From Pseudomonas mendocina (GTDB lineage Bacteria; Pseudomonadota; Gammaproteobacteria; Pseudomonadales; Pseudomonadaceae): DNA of 64,000 nt. A model generated the notes under the pieces. That model was not told the origin of the DNA. It did not search any database and saw only the letters and a list, made by a program, of their open reading frames with translations. Position 1 is the first letter of the stretch; the number at the start of each line of letters is the position of its first letter. The stretch is from positions 2,790,001 to 2,854,000 of the forward strand of contig CP148074.1 of NCBI GenBank assembly GCA_037482215.1. Reading direction: 5' to 3'. The position numbers and the translations under genes are program-made. Positions 54,457 to 63,131 of this stretch are shown here, piece after piece.

Positions 54457-55205
54457 CGTACCTCAGCCATACGAATAAAGCCGTGCTTTTGCAGAATGGC
54501 TTGGCCTTGTTCCGATCCCACAAATGCCTGAAAGCGCGCGGCTTCGTCTTGCTGCTGACTGCTGCGCACGGTGGCCATCGGGTAAAGTGGTGGCGCTGCT
54601 AGGGGGACCGCAAAGGCGACGCTGACCTTACCGGCGGCCTCCTTCACATCACTGCTGTACACAAAGGCGGCATCCACTTCCCCCTGTGCGGCATAAGCCA
54701 GGGCCTGACGTACATTCTGCGTATTAATCAGCAAGGGCTGAATACCCTGCCACAACCCCGCCGACTCCAGCGCCGTCTGAGCATAGCGACCAGCCGGTAC
54801 GGCATCCGGATTGCCGATGGCAATGCGCTTAACACCACCGGCCAGTAAGTCCTTAAGGGTCGAGGGATTATCTGTAACGCCTTGAGGCACGATCAGAACC
54901 AAGGCATTGCCTGCAAAGTCGACCCTGGAACCGGGACTTATCAGCCCCTGCTGCTCGGCACTGTCCATAGTCTGCTGATCAGCTACGGCCAGCACATCCA
55001 CCGGCGCCCCTTTGGCGACCTGCTGTAACAACACACCGGATGCCGCGAAGTTGAGCAGAACCTGTGTGTGCGGATGGGTTTGCTGATACGCGCTGGCGAT
55101 TTCACTAAAGGCCTGATTCAGGCTGGCCGCTGCCGACACCATCAACTCCCCGGCCTGGGCAGATGAGCAGAGCAGCATCAGCAGCAATGATCGAAACAGA
55201 AGCAC
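54453..55205 (-). CDS. modA: molybdate-binding periplasmic protein
   Basis: 250-aa substrate-binding protein. From the GTG at 55205, with GGGAG seven bases upstream, the product starts with a signal peptide (LLFRSLLLMLLCSSAQA) followed by LMVSAAASLNQAFSEI, the usual ModA opening with the oxyanion-binding Ser. Further marks are NFAASGVLLQQVAKGAPVDV and AIGNPDAVPAGRYAQ. The longer open frame to 55277 lacks a ribosome site. An Anr/Dnr box lies about 70 bases upstream. Confidence 0.92.
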   Translation of the reverse strand: MLLFRSLLLMLLCSSAQAGELMVSAAASLNQAFSEIASAYQQTHPHTQVLLNFAASGVLLQQVAKGAPVDVLAVADQQTMDSAEQQGLISPGSRVDFAGNALVLIVPQGVTDNPSTLKDLLAGGVKRIAIGNPDAVPAGRYAQTALESAGLWQGIQPLLINTQNVRQALAYAAQGEVDAAFVYSSDVKEAAGKVSVAFAVPLAAPPLYPMATVRSSQQQDEAARFQAFVGSEQGQAILQKHGFIRMAEVR

Positions 55206-55267
55206 GCCTATACTCCCGGTAAATTGCAGAGCGTATAAGACGCTATCTGCCAGTGAAATTAAACAGC

Positions 55268-55281
55268 CTGATTGCAATCAA
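55268..55281. promoter_or_regulatory. Anr/Dnr (FNR-type) box between modA and dnr-like genes
   Basis: CTGATTGCAATCAA matches TTGAT-N4-ATCAA at nine of ten positions. Its centre is about 70 bases before the modA start and about 110 before the regulator start, so it could control either or both genes. Confidence 0.7.
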
Positions 55282-55384
55282 AGCCTGGGGCCAGCCAACG
55301 CTGTACCGTCCTGCAGGCACGTTTGCCTGACTGGATCTGCCATCCCAACCCGCCCGTAACGCTGTATGTATTAAAGGAGAAACC

Positions 55385-56062
55385 ATGCTGACCGATGCCG
55401 CTCTCCAGCAGCGCCTGCGCCAGCACCACTTGTTTGAACACCTGCCGGAAGCTTTGTTTCAGCACGTATGCCAACGGGCCTTGTACCGGCACATTGAAAC
55501 AGCCGCTGTGCTGTTCCACCAAGCGGCTGCAGCAGAGCGTTTTTACCTGCTTTTAAGCGGCCAAATCGCCCTCACCCGTGTGTTGCAGGAAGGTCAGGAA
55601 AAACTGGTGGAAGTAATCACGCCCGGTGAATGTTTTGCCGAAGCCCTGATGTTTAACGGCAGCCCCAACTACCCGGTGACAGCTACTGCCTACAAGAGCA
55701 GTGAATTGATCAGTATCGACGCGCAGCACTTCCGCTCCCTGCTGGAGGGGCAGCCCAATGTCTGCCTGGCGCTACTCGGCAGTCTGAGCATTCGACTGCA
55801 CCAACGCCTGAATGAGATCGACACCCTCACCCAGGCCAGCGCGAGTCGCCGTGTGGTGAGGTTTTTGTGTCAGGAGGCACAAGCACACAACGATCACATC
55901 CAGCTCAAGGTATCGAAACGGCTGATTGCCTCTCAGCTGGGGATTCAGCCCGAGACGTTCTCACGGATACTTCACCGATTAGTCGAAGCCGGGCTGATTC
56001 AGATGGAGCGCAGGCTAATCCGTGTGCCGGATCGGACTGCCTTGGCCAATTTTCAGGATTAA
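55385..56062 (+). CDS. Crp/Fnr-family regulator, Dnr-like
   Basis: 225-aa regulator with a cyclic-nucleotide-binding-like sensor domain (residues 15-130, FYLLLSGQIALTRVLQEGQE, PGECFAEALMF) and a C-terminal helix-turn-helix (SKRLIASQLGIQPETFSRIL, with E-T-F-S-R as the DNA-reading core typical of the FNR/DNR group). It lacks the N-terminal cysteine cluster of Fnr/Anr, so it resembles Dnr, which senses NO through haem. AAGGAG precedes the ATG. Placement beside modABC fits a role in nitrate respiration, whose reductase needs molybdenum cofactor. Confidence 0.88.
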   Translation: MLTDAALQQRLRQHHLFEHLPEALFQHVCQRALYRHIETAAVLFHQAAAAERFYLLLSGQIALTRVLQEGQEKLVEVITPGECFAEALMFNGSPNYPVTATAYKSSELISIDAQHFRSLLEGQPNVCLALLGSLSIRLHQRLNEIDTLTQASASRRVVRFLCQEAQAHNDHIQLKVSKRLIASQLGIQPETFSRILHRLVEAGLIQMERRLIRVPDRTALANFQD

Positions 56063-56600
56063 CCTGCACGAACTTAATAACCCGGCATCCCTAACCGTAT
56101 TGTTTACACACTACGGCGGCGTCGATCAGTACCTTAAAATAGTTAGTTAGCCATACCGGGCGTAAGAGGTCGGAAACAATCTCTCATGTACAGCCCAACC
56201 ACGACGAGACAGTACCCGACTATAAATTCTTAAAAGACAAAATTTTAGGAATTATCTCGTTGAATTCCTGAGACTGATGAACTTTCACATGCGTAATCAT
56301 TCAAAGCGTCAGTGATCTCACTGGGACATACGCCCCACTGAGACCATACCCAGAAGCGTGGGTTTGCTGCCGCAACCTGGTCTGACGTGCAGAGAAGTGA
56401 ATAGCAACTGCCGTTATCCAAACGGAATATTCACACCTCTGTATGCAACAGAATGGATTCTGAGGTCGTTTTTTTCAGCAATTAATAAAGACGTCTATAA
56501 ATGGGTATAGAACAGCCCGTGGATCAATTAGAGACACCTCTTATGGTTTCTCCAAAAAGCGAGTTGTTCTGAAAATACCAACCGGTATAAGGATATAAAT
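56063..56600. other. 538-bp gene-free region with a terminator-like hairpin
   Basis: No coding frame is convincing. The hairpin at 56435-56475 is the only clear structure; it could end the upstream transcript or an unannotated small RNA. Confidence 0.45.
56435..56475 (+). terminator. rho-independent terminator-like hairpin
   Basis: ACCTC at the left pairs with GAGGT at the right, or CAGAA TGGA TTCTG forms the inner stem, followed by CG and seven T. It lies about 370 bases after the last gene and 125 before aqpZ. Confidence 0.45.
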
Positions 56601-57293
56601 ATGAACAGGTATGCAGCAGAGTTTGTGGGAACGTTTTGGCTGGTTCTGGGCGGCTGTGGCAGTGCCGTTCTGGCAGCTGCATTTCCGGAGTTGGGCATCG
56701 GCTTGCTGGGTGTTTCCCTGGCGTTTGGCCTCACGGTACTGACAATGGCCTTCGCCATTGGTCATATCTCCGGTTGCCACCTGAACCCGGCAGTTTCCAT
56801 CGGCCTATGGGCGGGTGGTCGCTTCCCTGCCAAAGATTTGGTGCCTTACATCATTTCACAAGTACTCGGCGGTATTGCTGCTGGTGGCGTTCTGTACCTG
56901 ATTGCCACCGGTAAGGCGGGTTTCGACGTTTCCGCAGGCTTTGCCTCTAACGGTTATGGCGAACACTCCCCAGGCGGCTACTCGCTGCAATCAGCCCTGA
57001 TCACCGAAGTGGTGATGACCGCTGCGTTCCTGATCATCATCCTGGGTGCTACCGATAAGCGCGCCCCGGCAGGTTTCGCGCCAATCGCTATCGGCCTGGC
57101 GTTGACCCTGATCCACTTGATCAGCATCCCGGTTACCAACACCTCGGTTAACCCGGCGCGCAGTACTGGTGTAGCGGTGTTCGTAGGCGGGTGGGCAACT
57201 GCACAACTGTGGCTGTTCTGGATTGCCCCGATTGTCGGCGGCATCATCGGTGCGGTTATTTATCGTGTAATTGGCAAGTCCGAAAACGCTTAA
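56601..57293 (+). CDS. aqpZ: aquaporin Z
   Basis: 230-aa water channel with six membrane helices and both NPA half-helices (HLNPAVSIG near residue 62 and SVNPARSTG near 183), plus the AqpZ opening [20 protein letters not shown]. Thr and Arg near the filter support a water-selective pore. A long hairpin follows the stop. Confidence 0.95.
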   Translation: MNRYAAEFVGTFWLVLGGCGSAVLAAAFPELGIGLLGVSLAFGLTVLTMAFAIGHISGCHLNPAVSIGLWAGGRFPAKDLVPYIISQVLGGIAAGGVLYLIATGKAGFDVSAGFASNGYGEHSPGGYSLQSALITEVVMTAAFLIIILGATDKRAPAGFAPIAIGLALTLIHLISIPVTNTSVNPARSTGVAVFVGGWATAQLWLFWIAPIVGGIIGAVIYRVIGKSENA

Positions 57294-57302
57294 CGCACGT
57301 TC

Positions 57303-57330
57303 CTAACACCCTGCTTAGGCAGGGTGTTAG
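57303..57330. terminator. hairpin after aqpZ
   Basis: CTAACACCCTGC TTAG GCAGGGTGTTAG, a perfect 12-bp stem 9 bases after the stop. No U-tract. Confidence 0.65.
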
Positions 57331-57392
57331 GTTGGCCAATACGCTGTGATCCCCTTGCAGCACTTTTCTTGTTGGTCATCTGAATCAAAGCC

Positions 57393-57917
57393 ATGCCTAA
57401 AACCCGCCACTGTTTACTCGCCCTCCTTGCCGTGTTCTGCATCGGTTATCTGATCCCGGAGCGGGTGAAGATTCCTGTTCAGGGCGCCACCCAGGCGGAC
57501 TGGAATCTCAAATCCTTTTGGTTTGAGCCTTGGGGTGCATCAGGTGTGCACAAGGGCATCGACATCTTCGGCAAGCTCGATACACCAGTACTGAGTACAA
57601 CTGACGGTCTGGTGCTCTATAGCGGCGAGTTGTCCATGGGCGGTAAGGTCGTACTTGTCCTCGGGCCAAAATGGCGCCTGCACTACTACGCCCACCTGAA
57701 CAGCATCAGCACATCTGCGTTCAGCCTTGTCAGTTCTGGTGAGCAAATCGCCACGTTGGGGGACAGTGGCAATGCCAAAGGCAAAGCCCCCCACCTGCAC
57801 TACTCCATTGTCAGGCTAATACCTGCCCCGCTTTCCGCGGATGGCTCGACTCAGGGCTATAAAAAAGCCTTTTACCTTGATCCCAGCGCCTACCTGATTA
57901 ACGCCAACGCTCGCTGA
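57393..57917 (+). CDS. M23 family metallopeptidase (LytM-like)
   Basis: 174-aa exported or membrane-anchored endopeptidase that would cut peptidoglycan cross-links. An N-terminal hydrophobic helix (HCLLALLAVFCIGYLI) is followed by the LytM core with zinc ligands in GVHKGIDIF (His and Asp) and PHLHYSIV (HxH). All catalytic positions appear present. It lacks the coiled coil of EnvC-type activators. Confidence 0.88.
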   Translation: MPKTRHCLLALLAVFCIGYLIPERVKIPVQGATQADWNLKSFWFEPWGASGVHKGIDIFGKLDTPVLSTTDGLVLYSGELSMGGKVVLVLGPKWRLHYYAHLNSISTSAFSLVSSGEQIATLGDSGNAKGKAPHLHYSIVRLIPAPLSADGSTQGYKKAFYLDPSAYLINANAR

Positions 57918-58161
57918 CAACGCCTTATAACGGCCTGCGTCGGTCGAATACTGAAGCGCTGTCCTCCCTCCTCTGCAGTGCAGTTCACTGAAACTGAACA
58001 CATACGCGTCGAGGCAGCACTGCAACTTGATGAAATCCAGCCGCTTGAGAAATAAACCCCGAAAGCCCTTTTTGTGTCATCCGAACTTGCTATGCTGAAC
58101 TCGCGTCTCGGAATAACACATGACACGAGCGCGTCCAATTTCGAACCTGAAGGAGACCACC

Positions 58162-58491
58162 ATGGCTGGTTGGTATGTACTGTCAAAAAATGCAAAAGGT
58201 CAGTATCGCTTCGTTTTGAAAGCAGGCAACGGCGAACCTATCCTGCAAAGTGAGCAATATGAAAGCCGCACAGCAGCCGAAAACGGTATTGCCTCCGTCC
58301 AGAAAAACGCGCCCCTCGAAGAGCGTTACGACCGTAAAGACGCCAAAGACGGCAGCTTCTACTTCAACCTCAAAGCCGGCAATCACCAGATCATCGGCAC
58401 CAGCGAAATGTATAAAACCGCAGCCAGCCGTGACAAAGGGATTGAGTCCGTAAAGACCAACGGCCCATCCGAAACCATCAAAGAAGAGTAA
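58162..58491 (+). CDS. YegP family protein (DUF1508 repeats)
   Basis: 109-aa protein built of two copies of the DUF1508 unit: YVLSKNAKGQYRFVLKAGNG and, about 50 residues later, YDRKDAKDGSFYFNLKAGNH. Family function is unknown. The ATG at 58162 has AAGGAG eight bases upstream; the open frame extends to 58120 without support. Confidence 0.9.
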   Translation: MAGWYVLSKNAKGQYRFVLKAGNGEPILQSEQYESRTAAENGIASVQKNAPLEERYDRKDAKDGSFYFNLKAGNHQIIGTSEMYKTAASRDKGIESVKTNGPSETIKEE

Positions 58492-58602
58492 ACCCGGCGC
58501 TGCGCCGATCTCAAGATTGGCGCACACCTCTCCCGCCGGATCAGCCTTGTGATCAATACCCAGCCTAGGTAACGTGCACACCTTCTACACAGGAGTGACA
58601 CG

Positions 58603-59274
58603 ATGCGATTCAGCCGCCCCCTTTGCTATGCCCTGCTCCCTTTACTGGCCAGCTGTCAGGTGTATACCGGCAAGCCCGAGTCCCCGGAGCTAAAGACCTC
58701 CCGCATGCAGGGCGAAATTTCTCAGAATGCAGATGAGTTGCTATTTCGCCCCTGCGAAGAACAGCGCAAATTCCTGATCGAAGCAGCAGCTGAAAGCGAC
58801 CTGCGCGCGGACATCGACAGCCTGTTAAATGATGGCCACAGCGTCTTGTTCGCCGACCTGAGTGCTCAGTTGCACAGTGCGAGCAAAGCGGGTACAGACG
58901 GCGTTCTAGTGCCCAGCCAAACCTACCGGCTCCAAGGTGAAGGCCAGGGCTGCAAAGACATCAACTTCAAACGTACCATCCTGCACGCCAGCGGTAATGA
59001 GCCCAGCTGGGCCTTAGGTGTCAGCAGCCAGGGCTTGGTCCTCAATCGCCCAGGCCAAGAGCCGCAGGCCCTGCCCTATCTGGAAGAACAGCTGCCAGAA
59101 GGCCGCCTCAACCTCAGCACTGAAGCCAACGGTGAACGCCTTGATCTGTGGGTGGCCAAGCAACGCTGTGTCGACAGCATGAGCGGCGCTATCACCAACA
59201 TGACAGCTGAGCTGCGTGTTAATGGCGAAGTATTGCGTGGGTGTGCTTATTTGGGTGGTGCACGGGACGAGTAA
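58603..59274 (+). CDS. COG3650-like outer-membrane lipoprotein
   Basis: 223-aa lipoprotein: signal MRFSRPLCYALLPLLAS with lipobox Cys18. The second half (about residues 120-223) resembles the COG3650 domain (FKRTILHASGNEPSWALGVS, then MSGAITNMTAELRVNG with cysteine pairs). Role unknown. It is followed by a strong bidirectional terminator. Confidence 0.82.
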   Translation: MRFSRPLCYALLPLLASCQVYTGKPESPELKTSRMQGEISQNADELLFRPCEEQRKFLIEAAAESDLRADIDSLLNDGHSVLFADLSAQLHSASKAGTDGVLVPSQTYRLQGEGQGCKDINFKRTILHASGNEPSWALGVSSQGLVLNRPGQEPQALPYLEEQLPEGRLNLSTEANGERLDLWVAKQRCVDSMSGAITNMTAELRVNGEVLRGCAYLGGARDE

Positions 59275-59315
59275 CTGCAGCCGAACCCGCCCGTTCACCA
59301 TCCACACCCAAACAG

Positions 59316-59352
59316 AAAAGCCCCGGCTCTTTGCAGAGTCCGGGGCTTTTTT
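59316..59352. terminator. bidirectional rho-independent terminator
   Basis: AAAAGCCCCGGCTCT and AGAGTCCGGGGCTTTTTT form a GC-rich stem with A- and T-tracts on either side. It separates the convergent lipoprotein and MFS genes. Confidence 0.85.
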
Positions 59353-59403
59353 AAGCTCCTATGATCGGGCTGACTAGCGTGCCCGATCTAAAAGGATTTG
59401 CTG

Positions 59404-60687
59404 TTACTGCTTCTGCGGGTCGAACTGCTTGTCCTTGATGAACAGAGCAGGAATCACACCACAGATGAAGTACGCCACACCCATGATCAGGAAGCCCAGA
59501 CCGATGGAGTACTGAGTAGCCAAGAAGCCAATCGCAGCCGGGGCGATTGCAGCACCGATACGACCGATGTTGTACGCACCACCTACAGCAGTACCACGGT
59601 ACTTCGCCTGGAAGGACTCAGTCATGTAAGTAGCGTTCACACCATACGGGATGCCGTACAGGAAGCCGAACGCAACCAGCAGCCACAGGATGTTTTCAGG
59701 GCTGTGGTACAGCACGATGATCGGCAGGAATACCGCAGTACCGATAGCACCGAAGGCATACACAGCACGACGACCAAACTTGTCTGCAGCCATACCCGCC
59801 AGGATCTTACCGAGGATCATTGCGGTGTACGTACCCACCAGGTAAGCCGTCATGGACTTGAAGTTCATGCCCATTTCAGTTTGCAGGTAAGCCGGCATCC
59901 AGTTGTTCACGCCGTAGTAGCCGAACTGCAGGAAGCCTGCGGTCAAGCACCAGAAGATGAACATGCTGCGAGCCTGCGGGTCGCCGAAAATCATCTTGTA
60001 AGCGCTTTCGCGTTTTTCTGGAACAGCAACAGAGTCCTTAACGCCTTCAGCCAGTTTCTTGGCTTGCTCAGCCTTGGCTTTAACCCATGCTTGCGGCTCT
60101 GGAACAAAACGCTGCATCAGAATAGCCAGTACAACTGGGATGATGGCGACGTAGAACAGGTAGCGCCAGCCGTAGGTCGGCAGCAGCCAGCCTGCCAGCA
60201 AGGTAGCCACGATGTAGCCCACGGACCAGCCGGCCTGCAGCGTACCCAGCACAGTGGTGCGGTACTTGGTCGGCACGTATTCCGCCATCAGGGTGTTACA
60301 GGCCACATACAGTGCGCCCAGACCCAAGGAGGATACGAAACGGAAGAACGCGAACTGCCAGTAGTTCTGGGTCAGACCCAGAGCAGCTGTACCCACAGAG
60401 AACAGAACAATGGTCCAGACCACAGTTTTTACACGACCGAAACGGTCGCATGCCCAGCCGCCATAGATACCACCGATGGCCATACCCGCCAGGGTAAAGC
60501 TACCGAGGCTGCCTGCTTCGAAGTTGGTCAGGCCGAACTCTTCTTTAAGGCTGGTAAGGCTGTAGGAAAGCAGCATCAGGTCCGCACCGTCGATCAGCAG
60601 ACCGAGGAAGCAGAAGGTAAATACCAGGATCCAGATTTTGCTCTGCGGGGCTGCCGCGCCCGGGAGTGTGCTCGTCGTGTTACTCAT
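59404..60687 (-). CDS. MFS transporter, AAHS-type (aromatic/dicarboxylic acid : H+ symporter)
   Basis: 427-aa twelve-helix transporter. The first helix carries LLIDGADLMLLSY with the DGxD pattern of the AAHS family. The loop GGWACDRFGRVKTVVW is the MFS signature, repeated later as AGMAADKFGRRAVYAF. A long cytosolic loop between helices 6 and 7 (residues about 195-230) is as expected. Given the beta-oxidation genes next to it, likely cargo is a carboxylic acid such as a dicarboxylate (inference). Confidence 0.9.
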   Translation of the reverse strand: MSNTTSTLPGAAAPQSKIWILVFTFCFLGLLIDGADLMLLSYSLTSLKEEFGLTNFEAGSLGSFTLAGMAIGGIYGGWACDRFGRVKTVVWTIVLFSVGTAALGLTQNYWQFAFFRFVSSLGLGALYVACNTLMAEYVPTKYRTTVLGTLQAGWSVGYIVATLLAGWLLPTYGWRYLFYVAIIPVVLAILMQRFVPEPQAWVKAKAEQAKKLAEGVKDSVAVPEKRESAYKMIFGDPQARSMFIFWCLTAGFLQFGYYGVNNWMPAYLQTEMGMNFKSMTAYLVGTYTAMILGKILAGMAADKFGRRAVYAFGAIGTAVFLPIIVLYHSPENILWLLVAFGFLYGIPYGVNATYMTESFQAKYRGTAVGGAYNIGRIGAAIAPAAIGFLATQYSIGLGFLIMGVAYFICGVIPALFIKDKQFDPQKQ

Positions 60688-60814
60688 TACGAACGAAACC
60701 TTTTGTCATTATTACAAGTGGGTTAAGCATCCCTACAGGTGTCAGCTTCCATGCGCGCCATCCGACACGCTTATGCAACGGACCAGGCAGCCCGTGCATA
60801 AACGAGGGCAGTCG

Positions 60815-61969
60815 TTAGCGTTGAGCTTCGCGGATCATGTTGCGCGCAATGATCACCTGCTGAATCTGGGTAGTACCCTCATACAGGCGGAACAAACGCA
60901 CATCACGGTAGAAGCGCTCAATGGCGTATTCGCTGATGTAGCCCGCGCCACCGTGGATCTGCACGCCACGGTCGGCCACACGGCCACACATTTCGGTTGC
61001 GAACATCTTCGCGCAGGAGGCTTCAGTGCTAACGTTATGGCCAGCATCACGTTTGCGAGCAGCGTCCAGCACCATGCAGCGGGCGGCATACAGCTCAGCT
61101 TTGCTGTCAGCCAGCATGCCTTGAATCAGTTGGAACTCGGCGATTGGCTGGCCGAACTGCTTACGCTCAATGGCGTACTGCAGCGAGTCAGCAAGCATGC
61201 GCTCAGCGGCACCAACAGACAGGGCGGCGATGTGCAGGCGGCCTTTGTCCAGCACTTTCATCGCGGTTTTGAAGCCAACGCCTTCTTTACCGCCGATGAG
61301 GTTTTCAGCAGGCACACGAACGTTTTCGAAGATAACGTCTGCAGTGTGAGCGCCTTTTTGACCCATTTTGTGGTCGCGCTTGCCAACAGTAACGCCCGGG
61401 GTACCGGCTTCTACGATGAAGGAGCTGATGCCGCCCGCGCCTTTGATCTCAGGATTGGTACGCGCCATCACGGTGAAGATGCCCGCATGCGGAGCGTTGG
61501 TGATGAAGCGCTTGGTGCCGTTGATGACATAGAAGTCACCATCACGCACAGCGGTGGTTTTGAGCGAGGCAGCGTCGGAACCAGAGTCCGGCTCAGTCAG
61601 GCAGAACGAGCTCAGGAACTCGCCAGCAGCCAGTTTCGGCAGGTATTTGGCTTTCTGCTCTTCAGTGCCGTCCAGCAGGATGCCGATAGAGCCAATGCCG
61701 TTGTTAGTGCCGATGTAGGAACGGAACGCCGGGGAAGTACGACCCAGTTCGAAGGCAATATTCACCTCCTCTTCCATGGTCACGGCCAATCCACCGTATT
61801 CCTCAGGAATGGTCAGGCCGAACAAGCCCAGTTCCTTCATCTGCTCGACGATATCGACCGGCATCTCGTCGGTTTCAGCCACTTCATTCTCACGCGGAAT
61901 GAGGGTTTCGTTGACGAACTGGTGGATGGTATCCAGCAGAATTTGCAGGGTTTCTGGATCGCGGATCAT
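60815..61969 (-). CDS. acyl-CoA dehydrogenase
   Basis: 384-aa FAD enzyme that introduces the first double bond into an acyl-CoA. Visible marks are SFCLTEPDSGSDAASLKTTA (FAD/substrate loop), FITNAPHAGIFTVMA, and the C-terminal RLYEGTTQIQQVIIARNM, whose Glu is the catalytic base in most short- and medium-chain enzymes. It sits between the transporter and the IclR regulator on the same strand and is probably under that regulator's control. A DcaA-like role on adipyl-CoA is possible. Confidence 0.92.
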   Translation of the reverse strand: MIRDPETLQILLDTIHQFVNETLIPRENEVAETDEMPVDIVEQMKELGLFGLTIPEEYGGLAVTMEEEVNIAFELGRTSPAFRSYIGTNNGIGSIGILLDGTEEQKAKYLPKLAAGEFLSSFCLTEPDSGSDAASLKTTAVRDGDFYVINGTKRFITNAPHAGIFTVMARTNPEIKGAGGISSFIVEAGTPGVTVGKRDHKMGQKGAHTADVIFENVRVPAENLIGGKEGVGFKTAMKVLDKGRLHIAALSVGAAERMLADSLQYAIERKQFGQPIAEFQLIQGMLADSKAELYAARCMVLDAARKRDAGHNVSTEASCAKMFATEMCGRVADRGVQIHGGAGYISEYAIERFYRDVRLFRLYEGTTQIQQVIIARNMIREAQR

Positions 61970-62030
61970 GTTTACTCCTCGGTGGCCCCGCAGGGCCTTT
62001 CATTTCGCCGAGGCATGACCCGCTATGAAC

Positions 62031-62879
62031 TCAACGGGTACTTGCCTCGATGTTGCTCACCATGTGGACCAATCGTGGTCCGATATCCTCTTCCAGCTTT
62101 TCACGTGAGAGCTGGAAACTCGGGCCGCCGCAGTTGAAAACCAGCAACCCGTGCTGCGCATGTGTCATCGGCACAGCAACTGCATTCACATCCCGGTGCC
62201 ATTCGCCAATCGACAGGCAATAGCCGTAATCGGCGTAGTCCCGGAAAGCCTTCTCCAGTCCCTTACGAATCTTTGGCCACTCTTCGCCATGACGAGCGCG
62301 GATGTGGTCCAACAAAAAGTCGCACTCACTTTCCGGCAGCCCCGCCAGACACGCCCGGCCTACTGCACTCAGATGCAAAGGCAAGTGGGTACCCACTTGG
62401 CGGCGCATCGTGAGGTTGCCATTGCCATGCACCACATCCAGATAAACCATTTGCATCCGGTCTCTGGCCGCCATGGCAACTGCGGCATTGGCGTAATTCG
62501 CCAACTGTTCCATCAAAGGATGCGCCGCCGCCCGAATCGACAGGTTGGAGAGCATCGCGTAACCGAAGGACATAACACCTACGTCCAACTGGTACTTCCC
62601 CGCCGGTAGTTGCTTGAGGTAGCCCAGACGAGTCAGGGTGTACGTCAAACGACTCACAGTCGGTCGCGGCAGGTTGGCCTTGCGGGCCAAGTCCTGGTTG
62701 CTCAGCACATTTTCCCGGGGGCTGAAGCAACGCAGCAGCTCCAATCCACGGGCCAGTGCGGTCACAAACTGGCGATCTTTCTCTTCTTCCTCAAAAGCGG
62801 ACATCGGGTCGAGCAGCACCCGTTCGACGTCTGAACCTGGCTCCTGTCCAAGGGAGCGATCCCTGATCTTGCGCTGCAT
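62031..62879 (-). CDS. IclR-family transcriptional regulator
   Basis: 282-aa regulator with a winged helix-turn-helix at about 40-100 (QDLARKANLPRPTVSRLTYTL) and a C-terminal effector domain (about 110-275; LPLHLSAVGRACLAGLPESE and the closing GYCLSIGEWHRDVNAVAVPM). It is similar in size to PcaR/PcaU-type regulators of carboxylic-acid catabolism. A dyad TCCGCATAGCGGA lies 44-56 bases upstream of its start, with a close copy in front of the divergent enoyl-CoA hydratase gene. Confidence 0.9.
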   Translation of the reverse strand: MQRKIRDRSLGQEPGSDVERVLLDPMSAFEEEEKDRQFVTALARGLELLRCFSPRENVLSNQDLARKANLPRPTVSRLTYTLTRLGYLKQLPAGKYQLDVGVMSFGYAMLSNLSIRAAAHPLMEQLANYANAAVAMAARDRMQMVYLDVVHGNGNLTMRRQVGTHLPLHLSAVGRACLAGLPESECDFLLDHIRARHGEEWPKIRKGLEKAFRDYADYGYCLSIGEWHRDVNAVAVPMTHAQHGLLVFNCGGPSFQLSREKLEEDIGPRLVHMVSNIEASTR

Positions 62880-62921
62880 GGTAGAACCTCACTTTCCCAA
62901 AATCAATTTTTCGAAATCATA

Positions 62922-62940
62922 TTCCGCATAGCGGACATTT
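62922..62940. promoter_or_regulatory. candidate IclR operator, copy 1
   Basis: TTCCGCATAGCGGACATTT contains the perfect dyad TCCGC-ATA-GCGGA and lies 43 bases upstream of the IclR gene start. Confidence 0.65.
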
Positions 62941-63085
62941 AGCAAGAGCCGCGTATTTACAGGCTTAAAGCCTAATAACCCTTGTAATAGCAGGTCATTC
63001 ATTAGACAAAAGTCGTACGCCAAGTGACTAACATTTACAGAAAACGAACTTCTAACCTATCATTTGTGCGAAATGCGGAACCTAA

Positions 63086-63104
63086 TTTCGCATAGCAGAC
63101 ATTT
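63086..63104. promoter_or_regulatory. candidate IclR operator, copy 2
   Basis: TTTCGCATAGCAGACATTT matches copy 1 at 17 of 19 bases. It is 28 bases before the enoyl-CoA hydratase ATG, overlapping the likely promoter. A further related half, TGCGAAATGCGGAA, precedes it. Confidence 0.65.
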
Positions 63105-63131
63105 TCTGCATGACCAACTGGAGCAGAGACG

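Noticed and set aside
59398..60726. 442-codon frame opposite the MFS gene, and a 499-codon frame opposite the acyl-CoA dehydrogenase (60638-62137)
   Set aside because: Both are antisense shadows with Gln/His-rich, non-protein-like text.
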